Positions 43,898 to 54,017 of a stretch of DNA of 64,000 bases are shown in pieces; position 1 is the first letter of the stretch; each line of letters opens with the position of its first letter. The DNA comes from Collybiopsis luxurians FD-317 M1. Lineage: Eukaryota; Basidiomycota; Agaricomycetes; Agaricales; Omphalotaceae. The notes under the pieces were generated by a model. It did not search any database. It was not told the origin of the DNA and was given only the letters and a program-made list of their open reading frames with translations. The stretch spans positions 27,159 through 91,158 of the forward strand of contig KN834816.1 of NCBI GenBank assembly GCA_000827265.1, written 5' to 3'. The position numbers were made by a program, and so were the translations under genes.

Positions 43898-45362
43898 ATG
43901 TCTGGCATCGGAGAAGCCTCGCTGGCGATTGCTGCAGCCAGCCTTATCTCACATTTGGGCGAAAAAGTCCTACGCTTTGTTGACAAAAAACTTCCGGATC
44001 GCATCCTCGATCAAGCCCGTGACATTCTCGAGAGTGAAATAAACAATCGAAGGTTCAATAGAGTCGTTGAATTGGATCCAATGATGGCCAGGAGGCTTGC
44101 TGACGATCGAACTGTGTAGGTTCAATCAGCAAGTCGACAGATTTATAGAGTGTTAACTACCCAATATCTAGCGCCCACCAGAGATTAGAACACGCAGAGA
44201 ATCAGTGCAAAGCAGCGGAAGGTCGCTGGAACCTCAAAGTTCGCCTAGAACTGGTTCGAGCGGCTGAGAAAACGCTTGACGGTGTACAAAAGTATCAGCG
44301 AAAACTCCGGGTAGGAGATTTTATCGGTCTCAACACCAACTAGTTTGGTCAAAGCTTAGTACTCATTCCTTCAATATAGGACGCGAGCGACAGTGCGGAG
44401 CGAGATGCAAGCAATAGAAAACTATACGGGTCTAATTGCAAGAACGAGGTACGTGTCCAGAAAATGATCCTACCTCTTGCTCAATTCTAGTACCTTAGCC
44501 ACCAAACGACAAAGTGAGCAGATCGTCACTTGCAATCTCGAGTATTCTTTATTCACTGTTCATTAGCATCTGGGTTCGAACTTAAAGGCCCCAAGTTTAA
44601 TGCCTAAAGTAAGTATCTTTATTGCAGCTGCATATCTAAAAAATGTTTTAACTTTTCCCTTTCTTGCTCAGTCTTCCGTGCCGCATAATGAAGCCAGGGC
44701 TGATGGCGCGCGACTGTCCTTTTCGTACTCCTTCAAAGGTGACTCCATAGCCTCACTCATCAAAGTTAAAAAGGACTTGCTGAACCAGGTGCTTATCGAA
44801 GGTTCTTCTTCTCACAACTGTCTGACTCGTAAACCAGTGTACTTCACTTGAGGGTTTATTACCGAACGATGTTGAAGGTCGAATTGTCGCTCACCTCGAA
44901 GTAAGCAAAGTATCCGACTTTCTTCCTCGTGTTTCCTTTAATTATTCCCTTGCACTTGTGTAGTATGAAACGGAGGTGATTTCCTTTTCGGCTTCCAAGT
45001 TTAGTTGCTTTGCTTATCATGACCAAATTAGGGTGAGGTGTTGAATACCGAGCTGTCTGAATTAGTCCATGTAAGTGCTTATGCACCGCATGTTATCTGT
45101 TCTCCCTTTCTGATTCAAGTTTTCAGCCAACGGCAACAAGTCCTGTATGTCTATCGTAATTCCTTACTTCAATTTTATTTTACATTTTAATAGCAGCAGG
45201 TCGGCAAGACTGCAGAACTAGTAAGTGTTTTATTTGCATCTCTTGGATTTCAATTTGTCTAACTCCCGAGTCAAGATCGACCATCGGGGGTCTTCCCACC
45301 CTCTTGTTACGAAAGCGGAGCAGGTAACAGCACGAGCTCGAAATGCTCCCCTCCGCCAGTAG
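43898..45362 (+). CDS. Micro-exon gene A (unknown function, 12 exons)
   Basis: No family recognised. Twelve exons with good GT-AG sites: 43898-44115, 44172-44310, 44380-44448, 44499-44513 (15 nt), 44567-44608 (42), 44672-44788, 44838-44900 (63), 44964-44975 (12), 45032-45070 (39), 45127-45144 (18), 45194-45220 (27) and 45276-45362 with stop TAG. The product is 281 residues. Introns are 49-69 nt; all after the first are phase 0. The N-terminus MSGIGEASLAIAAASLISHL is a hydrophobic helix. A helical, charged, coiled-coil-like part follows (RLEHAENQCKAAEGRWNLKV). The tail is encoded by micro-exons giving PPNDK, YETE, PTATSP and QQVGKTAEL. Gene B at 49987 has the same structure. The N-terminal helix recalls death-fold-like N-termini of fungal NLRs, but this is only a resemblance. 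Confidence 0.7.
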
Positions 45363-46036
45363 CAACCGGAACATTTGCCATTTGCGTAGCTCAGAGATAT
45401 AAATCGTTGGGGCTCAGCTTAATGCCAGCTTCATGCAGCCAAATGATCTCTCATGAAGTCGGAGGCCCGCATGCCATAATGCAACAACGCACTAATATCT
45501 CATTCTCGGCCGACGTTCACGAATCTCTTCTGCTTTCGTGATGCTTTCTATACTCTCACTCTCCGTGCTCTTTCATGCTTTCATGTCATGCTTTGTAGAT
45601 CTATCGTTCTTGCTGTATCTATAATATTTGTATTAGTTTAGTTTTTTTCCAGTAGAATGTCTCGTTGAATGCTGAAAATTCAGTACATTGACTCCAATTA
45701 AAATCAAATCATTCCTAGGCAAATCTCTTTCGGGGGAAAGTTTGCAATAAGTACAGGTAAACTATCAAGCAGTGGAACATATCCTATCGAGGCGGACAAG
45801 TACATTTTATCACTATCATGGTAAGTCTAGACAGACAAATAGACAGTCCCCCTACTAGCACTTGGACTATCATACCGATCATCGACCATTATTAAAACTA
45901 AATTTCTGCGTATGGAGTTGACGGCGGCATCTCGGCGCAAGGTCACAATAATCGACGCGTTAATAAGTACCTGCCATGCGCGTAACGCGATGGCCCAGTT
46001 TCGCACGTATAGACGCGCTCGAACTGCCCTTGTAGA
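45363..46036. other. Spacer between micro-exon gene A and K2
   Basis: 674 bp without a supported gene. The 3' UTR of gene A and the promoter remnant of K2 are expected here. Confidence 0.4.
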
Positions 46037-47306
46037 ATGGCGCACGTTTCTCCATATGCCCGGCTAGATGAGGAAGAAAAGTGGTGGGCTACCCAGTACG
46101 ATATTTTGAAGGAGTAGGGTTACATGCTAAGGCCAAGATACCGTCCTGGATGGAAAGCCTCGCTCAGCGGGATTTTCGAAGCAAGCAAATTCGAAGATGG
46201 TCAACGCATTAAGGTGATGTTTATCCTCATCAAAATCGTGCTGTTATGGATGCATTGCGGATGTTAGATTCGTTGTTGGTGGCTATTAAACGCGTCGATA
46301 ACCCACTCGTAGAGGGCAGAAGGTCGATTTCGACAGAGGAAAAGATTGCGACGTTATTTTCAAATGATGAGCATGAGTCGAATTCACGGAACCACTGCAT
46401 TCGTGTGCTCCAGGTCTTGCATATACCCGGTATTGACTAGGTAACTCTCCTGGTCATGCCTTGGATGAGGGAACCCACAGATCCTCATTTCGCACGATTG
46501 GGGAAGGGCTTCAATTCGTGAAAGAAATCTTCGAGGTGAGTTTTCTGCTTGGCTACCGCGGGGAAGCTGACTTTATGGCAGGGGCTACAATACTTGCATC
46601 ATAACAATGTAGCCCATAGGTAGGGAGAAGTTATGTCACTGCGTCAAGTTCTCAATCTGAAAATTTGTAGAGATTGCACCCTAAAGAACATGGTTATGGA
46701 TACTAAAGAAATGTATCCAGAGGGGTTTCATCCGCGCTGCCCTCCCCTTACTTATGATTGGACGAAGCCTGCTCGCCATTCATCTCGCACTCGTTGTCCC
46801 CCAAGGTATTACCTCATAGGTTTTGGATACTCGAAAATGTACAAGCATTCAAAGCCTTCATATGTCACTCTTTGCAGCAGTACAGAAGCTCCAGAGTCTA
46901 ACGAGCCCCGCTATCCATATGCTGCGGACGTTTTTCTGGCCGGGACCATGATTCGGCTTCAGATTCTGGACGTGCGTACTTCCAAGTGATTTATTCGATG
47001 TTCTGACATGTTTGATTTTAGGGAGAACCATATTCTGGGAAATATGGAATACGTGGCTTTGAGTTTATGCGAGCTCTGGTGAATGATATGGTTCAAAATG
47101 ACCCATCTAAACGTCCGAACATGGATGAAGTAATTTTTCGGTTCTCATCCATCGTTGATTCACTTGCTTGGTACAACCTTCGTTCTCGGACTGTGATGAA
47201 AAACGAACGGTTATTTTTGAAGCCATTTCGAGCACTCAGCCACCTAGTCCGGACTTGTGGAACGATCCTTGCTCGTAACCCGGCGATTCCGTCTAGTTCT
47301 CGATAA
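46037..47306 (+). pseudogene. Kinase-like copy K2 (inactivated)
   Basis: Clearly related to K1 and K3 but broken. The start MAHVSPYARLDEEEKWWATQ is intact, then TAG replaces the Gln codon before GYMLRPRY (46114-46116). Intron 1 has lost its acceptor and most of its length (near 46,214). A second TAG follows HIPGID (46438-46440). A one-base deletion before RTIGEG near 46,487 shifts the frame. The DFG motif reads GFG (YYLIGFGYSKMY). Later exons (DCTLKNMVMDTKEMYP, DVFLAGTMIRLQILD, NDPSKRPNMDEV) are still open, so decay is not extreme. Confidence 0.8.
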
Positions 47307-47848
47307 AATTGCACTGCGCTGTCTGTGCCTCTATCCACAGCTCGAGTCGGCGGCGGAACTGTGAGCTGGAAATTGAGTACAAGGATAATGGATACAGATG
47401 ACTGAATCCGCAATTGCTCTTGTACTATCTGACTTGTTTCCGTTACATGTGTCGCCCTCCGTTATTTACTTCAAACTATTCCTTTTATGACACGCCAGTG
47501 TACATCTTCCTGTCCATTTTCTTTTATCGTCTGCCAAAAGGATCTGAGCATTCATATCATAGGTCCCTTCCAACTTTGTAAAGGTTGTCTTGGTGTACCA
47601 AAGATACCAAAGGACTGTATCGGTGGCGACTCTTCCTTGTGTTCCCTTCTTTTGTCACCTAGTATTCTGTGGGTCCAGCAGGCCATGAATTTTGAATGAC
47701 AATGATGGAATGCCAAATGACAGGAACGCTGCCAATGCCTCTTTGTTCAGTTTCCAGAAAATTTCTCACGATCATCCCTAGCCTTTCTTTTGTTTTTGTA
47801 CGAACGTGAGCTGTCTATGCAGACTCAAGCACCATAGAGAAGTTATAG
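47307..47848. other. Spacer between K2 and K3
   Basis: 542 bp without a supported gene. The last 80 bp (ctttcttttgtttttgtacgaacg; gctgtctatgcagactcaag) match the sequences upstream of K1 and K4 and probably hold the family promoter. Confidence 0.45.
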
Positions 47849-49166
47849 ATGCCAGAAGTGTCCTTGCTCACCAAGCTCACTGAAACAGAGCAATGGTGGG
47901 CTGCGCGTTACGAATTCTTGAAGGAACAGGGCTACATGTTGAGGCCAAGGTTTCGTCCTGGATGGAAGGCCTCGTTTAGCGGGGTTTTGGAGGCACCGGA
48001 ACGTGAGGATGGCCAGTTTCACCGGGTGAGTAATATCTGGAGGTTGCGTTTCTCCACTAATATTCACTAGAATGGTCGTATCATGGATGCTCTACGGATC
48101 TCAGATTCCTATATGGTCGCCCTCAAACGCGTCAAAAATCCTGTCACTGAAGGCAGAAGGTCCATTTCGACAGAGGAAAGAATCTCCGCGCTGTTCTCGA
48201 ATGATGAACACGGCTCCGATCCGCGGAATCACTGTGTTCGTTTGCTCCAGATTCTGCATATTCCTGGTATCGACGACGAAACTATCTTGGTTTTGCCTTG
48301 GATGAGAAACCCCAAAAACCCTGAGTTCCGCACCATTGGGGAAGTGCTTCAATTCGTGAAGGAAATTTTCGAGGTGAGTTTCGCAACTGTATGCGAACTT
48401 GAGCTTGACCAGTTTGCAGGGAGTGCAGTACATGCATCAGAACAATGTAGCCCATAGGTATTTTAGACGGTTTTCCATTTTTGATGTTTTGCAAACCTTC
48501 GAACCCGTAGAGATTGTTCTTTCAACAATATGGTCATGGATGCCAATGAAATGTATCCCAATGGATACCATCCTTGCGACCCTTCTCGGACCTACGACTG
48601 GAAGGGGCGGGCACGCTACTTTTCTCGAACCCAGTGCCCTCCAAGGTATTATCTCATCGATTTTGGATTCTCTGAGATCTATGAACCGTCAAAGCCTCGA
48701 CCGCTGACATACGCCATACGTTCCGGTGGTACAGAACCACCAGAGACTCAAAAACCCTGTGATCCATTTGCGACAGACGTATTTCTACTTGGTACCATGG
48801 TTCGCCTTCACATTCTTGACGTGAGTTGGTAACCACTTCGGACCCTGGTGGTATCTGATATTTTAATACTTCTGGTAGGGGAGGCCAAGGTTTCACGACT
48901 ATGGGATGTTAGGTTTTGAATTTTTGCGACAATTGGTGAACGATATGACCCAGGATGACCCGTCCAAACGGCCAAGCATGGATGAGGTAATGTTACGGTT
49001 CTCGAGCATTGTTCGTTCACTTTCCTGGTATAAACTTCGATCTCGGGCTGTAAAGAGAGAGGAAACTCTGTTTCTGCGACCATTCCGCGGATTGAGCCAT
49101 CTATTCTGGACTTGTGAGATGATTATTAAACGAAGAACATCTATCCCTATCAGTTCATCCCAGTGA
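47849..49166 (+). CDS. Agaricomycete kinase-like protein, copy K3 (intact)
   Basis: Exons 47849-48025, 48071-48373, 48420-48457, 48511-48820 and 48879-49166 give 371 residues with the same exon sizes as K1 (177, 303, 38, 310 and 288 against 285). The start MPEVSLLTKLTETEQWWAAR leads to GYMLRPRFRPGWKASFSG. Landmarks: YMVALKRVKNP, ILVLPWMRNP, NVAHRDCSFNNMVMD, PPRYYLIDFGFSEIY, RSGGTEPPE, DVFLLGTMVR and DDPSKRPSMDEVML. A degenerate glycine loop and an atypical catalytic loop (HRDCxxNN) are family traits. It is the closest relative of K4, from which it is separated by micro-exon gene B. Confidence 0.78.
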
Positions 49167-49986
49167 TTTGGTTTTTCCACGTCCTATTGATATATTGTCC
49201 CCTGTTCTCGTTTATGGATCTATTTGTCTTGCTTTCTGTTTTGATCTGTTATCTGAATGTTGTTCTGTACCGTGCTCTCGATATAACCCTACCTATACCT
49301 ATCTCTGAAGTTCCATCTTTTCCGTCTTCCAAAGATATTCTGCATTCTATAATCCTTGCCCTAGCTTAAAATCTACTTTTTATATTTTTTGCTGGTTTAC
49401 ATACTGTGTTTTTTGGGGGCTTTTTCTTCTTGACGAATCAATGCCATAAGTAGCCCCTCTGTTCTGGGTATATGGGCTGTGACATCTGTATCCAAGGTGT
49501 CAAAGAGGATCACGTCGGTAAATTCATTCTATTCAAACGTTTGTTCTTTTGACTGTTAAGTATGTACTTGTTTTTTTTTAGTGGGTGTTCTTGAAGCCTG
49601 ACTCGTGTCAATTCTGTCAAGCTCAATTGAATGTGGATGCCTAATGTCGGATTTTGCTTTGAAGCTCCCTGACGCGTGAATTAAAATGTTTGCCGTTCGG
49701 TTCCCAGTTCGGTATTTTGAACGGCGATATTACTCTTTGTCCTCGCAACTTGACAACCACAAAGTGCATTTATTCAAGTGCGAGCTTTCCAAGTTACCTG
49801 GAGACCTACGGCTATTGTTCCTGTTTGGGCACAATTCATATTATACCAGATATAAAAATGCGAGCAAGCATCCCATTAACCACATCCGCTGGCCGCTCCA
49901 TTCTCAATCCAGGTGATATCGACACGCTTCTTTGCACGCACCAAAATTAGCTAGCTGTTCTCTTCTATCCATTACATCAAATCCTC
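49167..49986. other. Spacer between K3 and micro-exon gene B
   Basis: 820 bp. Around 49,500 (gtcaaagaggatcacgtcggt) it matches the spacer after K1. A TATA-like gatataaaaatg near 49,850 could drive gene B. No gene supported. Confidence 0.5.
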
Positions 49987-51365
49987 ATGTCGGGCATCGG
50001 AGAAGCCTCATTAGCCTTTGGGGCTTTCGGTGTTGTCAACATCCTCTATGACAAAATACGACCTGCTGTTGCGAAGAAATTGCCGTTTCGCATGCTCAGT
50101 GATGGTCGTAAGATTCTTCAGAGCGAGGAGAACCTACGGAGGTTTACCAGAATCGTTCAACTGGCTCCTGAGGTAGCAAAGTCGCTTCAGGATGATCGAG
50201 ATCAGTAAGTCATTCAAATTTTACGCTTGTAATTATCGAAGAGTATTTACGTCTCATCTTCAGAATAAACCAACGATTAGAAGCGGTGACGAGCCGGTGC
50301 CAAGCAGGGAAAGCTCGCTGGAATTTCAAAGTTCGCCTGGAGCTGTTCCATGCTGCCAAGGGCATGCTCAAAGTTATTCAGGTGTATGAGCAGAACCTCC
50401 ATGTAAGAGTTCGTTAATAAGTGCCCTTAATCTGGTGTTTATTGTCCTGGATAGGAAGCGAGTGCCATGGTAGAGGAGGAAGCAAATCGCAAATCATTGA
50501 GCTCCGTGCGCATCCGACAAACTGTAATCTTAATAGCAGTTGTCGCTGACCTTTATTTTAGGTCCCGAGCATTGAGGTGTGCCAATCACTTACCGTCTTT
50601 CGACTTCAGTCTTATCAATCACCCTTAGAATTCAGATTGGAAAAGCCTCCTTAGTCGTGTAAGTAGCTGACCGACTCATACTTGACGCAATCAAGTTTTT
50701 AAAAATCTTGATCTGTATTGCAGCCATCTACACCTCCTGATGTAGGCAAGACGCAGCAATCTTTCTATAATCAACCAGGCAATTCGTTGACTTCATTATT
50801 TGATGTTGACCTACAAAAGATTTTGATAGAACAGGTTGGTTATTGAAGGTTCACTGTCTCAAATGGTCTGACAAACAGTGCAGTATATCGCGGATTCCAA
50901 CGAGAATGGAGTTTCAGTACCCAGCGATATTAAGTGTCGCGTAGTCGGCGAACTAAACGTATGCACTCAGTAGTCTCTTGCTCATTTCTAATCACTAATT
51001 TCTGCTGATGTAGATGGAAACTGAAGTAGGTTTATTTCCCAATAAGGGATGAATACTTTGCCGATGTTTGTGACACAGGATAGCGTTTTATGCGCCACAG
51101 TGTCGGGAGCAGTGAACGTATGTCTTTCTAGTCTGAACTTAGTCACTGTATCTTGCTCACGCCACTTGTCAGCCCGGAGGGATCAGCATTGTATGTCCTT
51201 TGTGCTTCTCGATTTCGCTTGATTAACTTAACTACCTGCACGCAGAATGACGAAGTCGAAGTGACAGTAAGCTCATTCATATTGTGTCTGAGGCGTAGTT
51301 GATCTAAAGCTTGTGCCATCAAGGTCCAGCCTCAAGGCTCGCCTGAATCTGTCAACCAAACTTGA
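49987..51365 (+). CDS. Micro-exon gene B (unknown function, 12 exons)
   Basis: Paralogue of gene A. Exons: 49987-50204, 50264-50402, 50455-50523, 50562-50576 (15 nt), 50629-50658 (30), 50724-50834, 50884-50958 (75), 51014-51025 (12), 51079-51117 (39), 51173-51190 (18), 51246-51266 (21) and 51324-51365 with stop TGA. The product is 262 residues. Exons 1-4 and 8-10 have exactly the sizes of gene A (218, 139, 69, 15; 12, 39, 18), although the encoded sequence has diverged: MSGIGEASLAFGAFGVVNIL, RCQAGKARWNFKVRLEL, VPSIE, METE, PGGISI, NDEVEVT. PSDIKCRVVGEL matches PNDVEGRIVAHL of gene A. All introns after the first are phase 0; one is only 38 nt. Confidence 0.7.
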
Positions 51366-52119
51366 AATGAACCTCTTTCATCAGTCTTCGGGGAGAGTCA
51401 TCGTATACCGATGCATTGTTCTGAGCTGCCAGCTTGTGACCTTGTCAACACCTGTGGTAGCACTTTCAGTCCCTCTCTTTCAGGTTGCAACGACGGTCTA
51501 TGTGTGCCTCACATCCTAATGTCTACTACCTTTATCATGCTTGGCCGGCGTTCACCATCATTTCGAATCTGTCTGTCTTGCCTTCTCGATGCTTTCTGTA
51601 TGCTATCCCGTGCGCTTTCGAATGCTTTCATTTAATGCTGTGTGGACTTACTTCTCTTGTATATTTATGATTACTGTATTAATAACTAAGTTTGTGAAGA
51701 TTTATAAGAACTTTGCAGAAATATCACACTGGCAGTTAGTTTCGTCTAGTACTATGTAGGTGGTTGAGAATTTAGCAATGTCGGCTGTTTAAGTAAGTAT
51801 TCTACAGAGAAGTGTTCGGACTCGTTCATGCCACGCGCAAAGCGCGTCGATGACCAGTGACCCATGATCAGTTTTTCGTCAAAAGCTGTTTTTTTTTTTT
51901 TCCAGTGAGGATTTTGATTTACTTGGGATTGGCTTGCCCGGCTGAGTTGAGTACTTTGTCGCGCAGCTCAAATGTTTGCAACAATAGTAGACTCCAGGGA
52001 TATTACTCCCATGCGAAGACACTCCAGTGAGTGAATGGAGCACGGTGGCATTCTGAGTGGAATTATGTAACATGACCTTTAGCTGTCTATGCGGACTCAA
52101 GCAACAGGAAGTTTCATAG
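51366..52119. other. Spacer between micro-exon gene B and K4
   Basis: 754 bp without a supported gene; open frames at 51313-51759 overlap the gene B 3' UTR. A 13-T run ends near 51,901. The last 40 bp match the K3 upstream sequence. Confidence 0.45.
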
Positions 52120-53424
52120 ATGCCACAAGTATCTTTGCTCACCAAGCTCGATGAAGCAGAGCAATGGTGGGCTGCGCGTTACGAACTGTTTCGGAAGGAA
52201 CAGGGCTACATGTTGAGGCCAAGGTTTCGTCCTGGATGGAAGGTCTCGTTTACAGGGGTTTTGGTGTCGACGGAATGTGAGGATGGCCAGTATCATCGGG
52301 TGAGTCAACATCTAGAGCTTACGTTTCTCCACTAAAATGGTCGTACATATCATGGGTGCTCTGCGGATCTCAGATTCATACATGGTTGCCCTCAAACGCG
52401 TCAAGAACCTTGTCACTGAAGGCAAAAGATCCACTTCGACAGAGGAGAGAATTGCCACGCTGTTTTTGAATGATGAACATGGTTCAAATCCGCAAAATCA
52501 CTGTGTCCGCGTGCTCCAGATTCTGCATATTCCTGGTAACGACGAAACTAGGTTTTGCCTTGGATGAGAAACCCCAAAAGGCCTGAATTCCGCATCATTG
52601 CAGAAGTGCTTCAATTCGTGAAAGAAGTTCTTGAGGTGAGTTTCGCACCTGCATGCTAAGTCTGTGCTTGACCAGTTTGAAGGGAGTACAATACATGAAT
52701 CAGAACGATGTAGCCCATAGGTACGTTAAACCGTTTTACAATTTTGATGTTTTGCAAACTTGGAGCTCGTAGGGATTGTTCCCTCAACAATATAGTCATG
52801 GATTCCAATAAAATGTACCCCTGAGGATACCATCCTTGCGATCCTTCTTGGATATACGACTGGAAGGGAGGGACACGCTACTTTTCTCGGACTCAGTGCC
52901 CTCCAAGGTACTATCTCATCGATTTTGGATTTTCTGAGATCTATGAGCCGTCGAAACCTCGACCGCTGACATACGCCATACGTTCCGGTGGTACGGAACC
53001 GTCAGAGACTTAAAAAACTCTGTGATCCATTTGCGACAGACGTATTTCTACTTGGTACCATGGTTCGCTGTCATATTCTTGACGTGAGTTGGTAGCTACT
53101 TCGGATCCTGGTGACCTCTGACTATTTTAATACTTCTGGTAGGGGAGGCCAAGGTTTCACGACTATGGGATGTTAGGTTTTGAATTTTTGCGACAATTGG
53201 TGAACGATATGACCCAGGATGACCCGTCCAAACGGCCAAGCATGGACGAGGCAACGGTTCTCGAACATTGTTCATTCACTTTCTTGGAATCAACTTCGAT
53301 CTCGGGCTGTGAAGAGGGACGAAAATCTGTTCTGCGACCATTCCGCGGATTGAGCCATCTATTCTGGACTTGTAATATGATTAAGAAACGAAGAACGGCT
53401 ATCCCTATCAGTTTATCTCAGTAA
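52120..53424 (+). pseudogene. Kinase-like copy K4 (inactivated)
   Basis: Very close to K3 in sequence but broken. The start MPQVSLLTKLDEAEQWWAAR has one inserted codon (ELFRKEQGYM). The intron 1 acceptor AG has become AA near 52,334. A deletion shifts the frame at HIPGNDETRF (near 52,546). TGA replaces a codon in MYPNGYHP (near 52,823), TAA follows EPSET (near 53,009), and deletions hit DEVMLRF and LRPF in the last exon. The mutation load over so little divergence from K3 suggests rapid loss after a recent duplication. Confidence 0.82.
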
Positions 53425-54017
53425 AATGGCTTTTCTACTTCCTGCTGGTTTCTTGTCTGCTGTTCTTGCTTACGGATCTGCTTGTCTTGCTTCTTGCTCT
53501 GTTTTATTATCTGAATGTTGCACTGTATTTTACTCTCGATATAACTGTTTTTCTATCATCCTAACATATTCTGCATTTTATTATGTTCTTGTCTCTCTTG
53601 GATATAATTTGCTATATCAATGACTTACCTGCTATTCCCAGAATGTCTCCGCTAAGTCCATGATTAAGTATCAACCGCGAGGTAATCTAGAATCACTTTC
53701 GTCGACGACAAGACCCATGGCCTGAGAATGCCATGAATTAGTGGCACAGATGCTTGAGTATTGTGTCCAAAAACTGCTTGTATGCTATTTATTAACTTAC
53801 TGACAATTGTCGTCAAAGTCATCCAATATTATTGCCAATCTTCCTCTTGTTTTGCCTTCTTTTGTGGCGGGTTTCGAAATTGTGGCGGACTTACGGCAAA
53901 ACTCACACCAGTCAGAGCAAATTATACGAGGCTACATTTGGCAGGTCAGTTACAGTCGGGTACGGACAACCTTCATATATAAATTATTTATGTAAGTAAA
54001 CTCAAAAACGTTCGATT
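53425..54017. other. Spacer downstream of K4, up to CBC1 stop
   Basis: 593 bp; the K4 3' flank (tcttgctgttttattatctgaatgt type sequence, matching K3's flank) and the CBC1 3' UTR converge here. No gene supported. Confidence 0.45.

Noticed and set aside
43753..44004. Minus-strand frame over the start of micro-exon gene A
   Set aside because: It is opposite the conserved MSGIGEAS exon, whose paralogue confirms the plus strand as coding.
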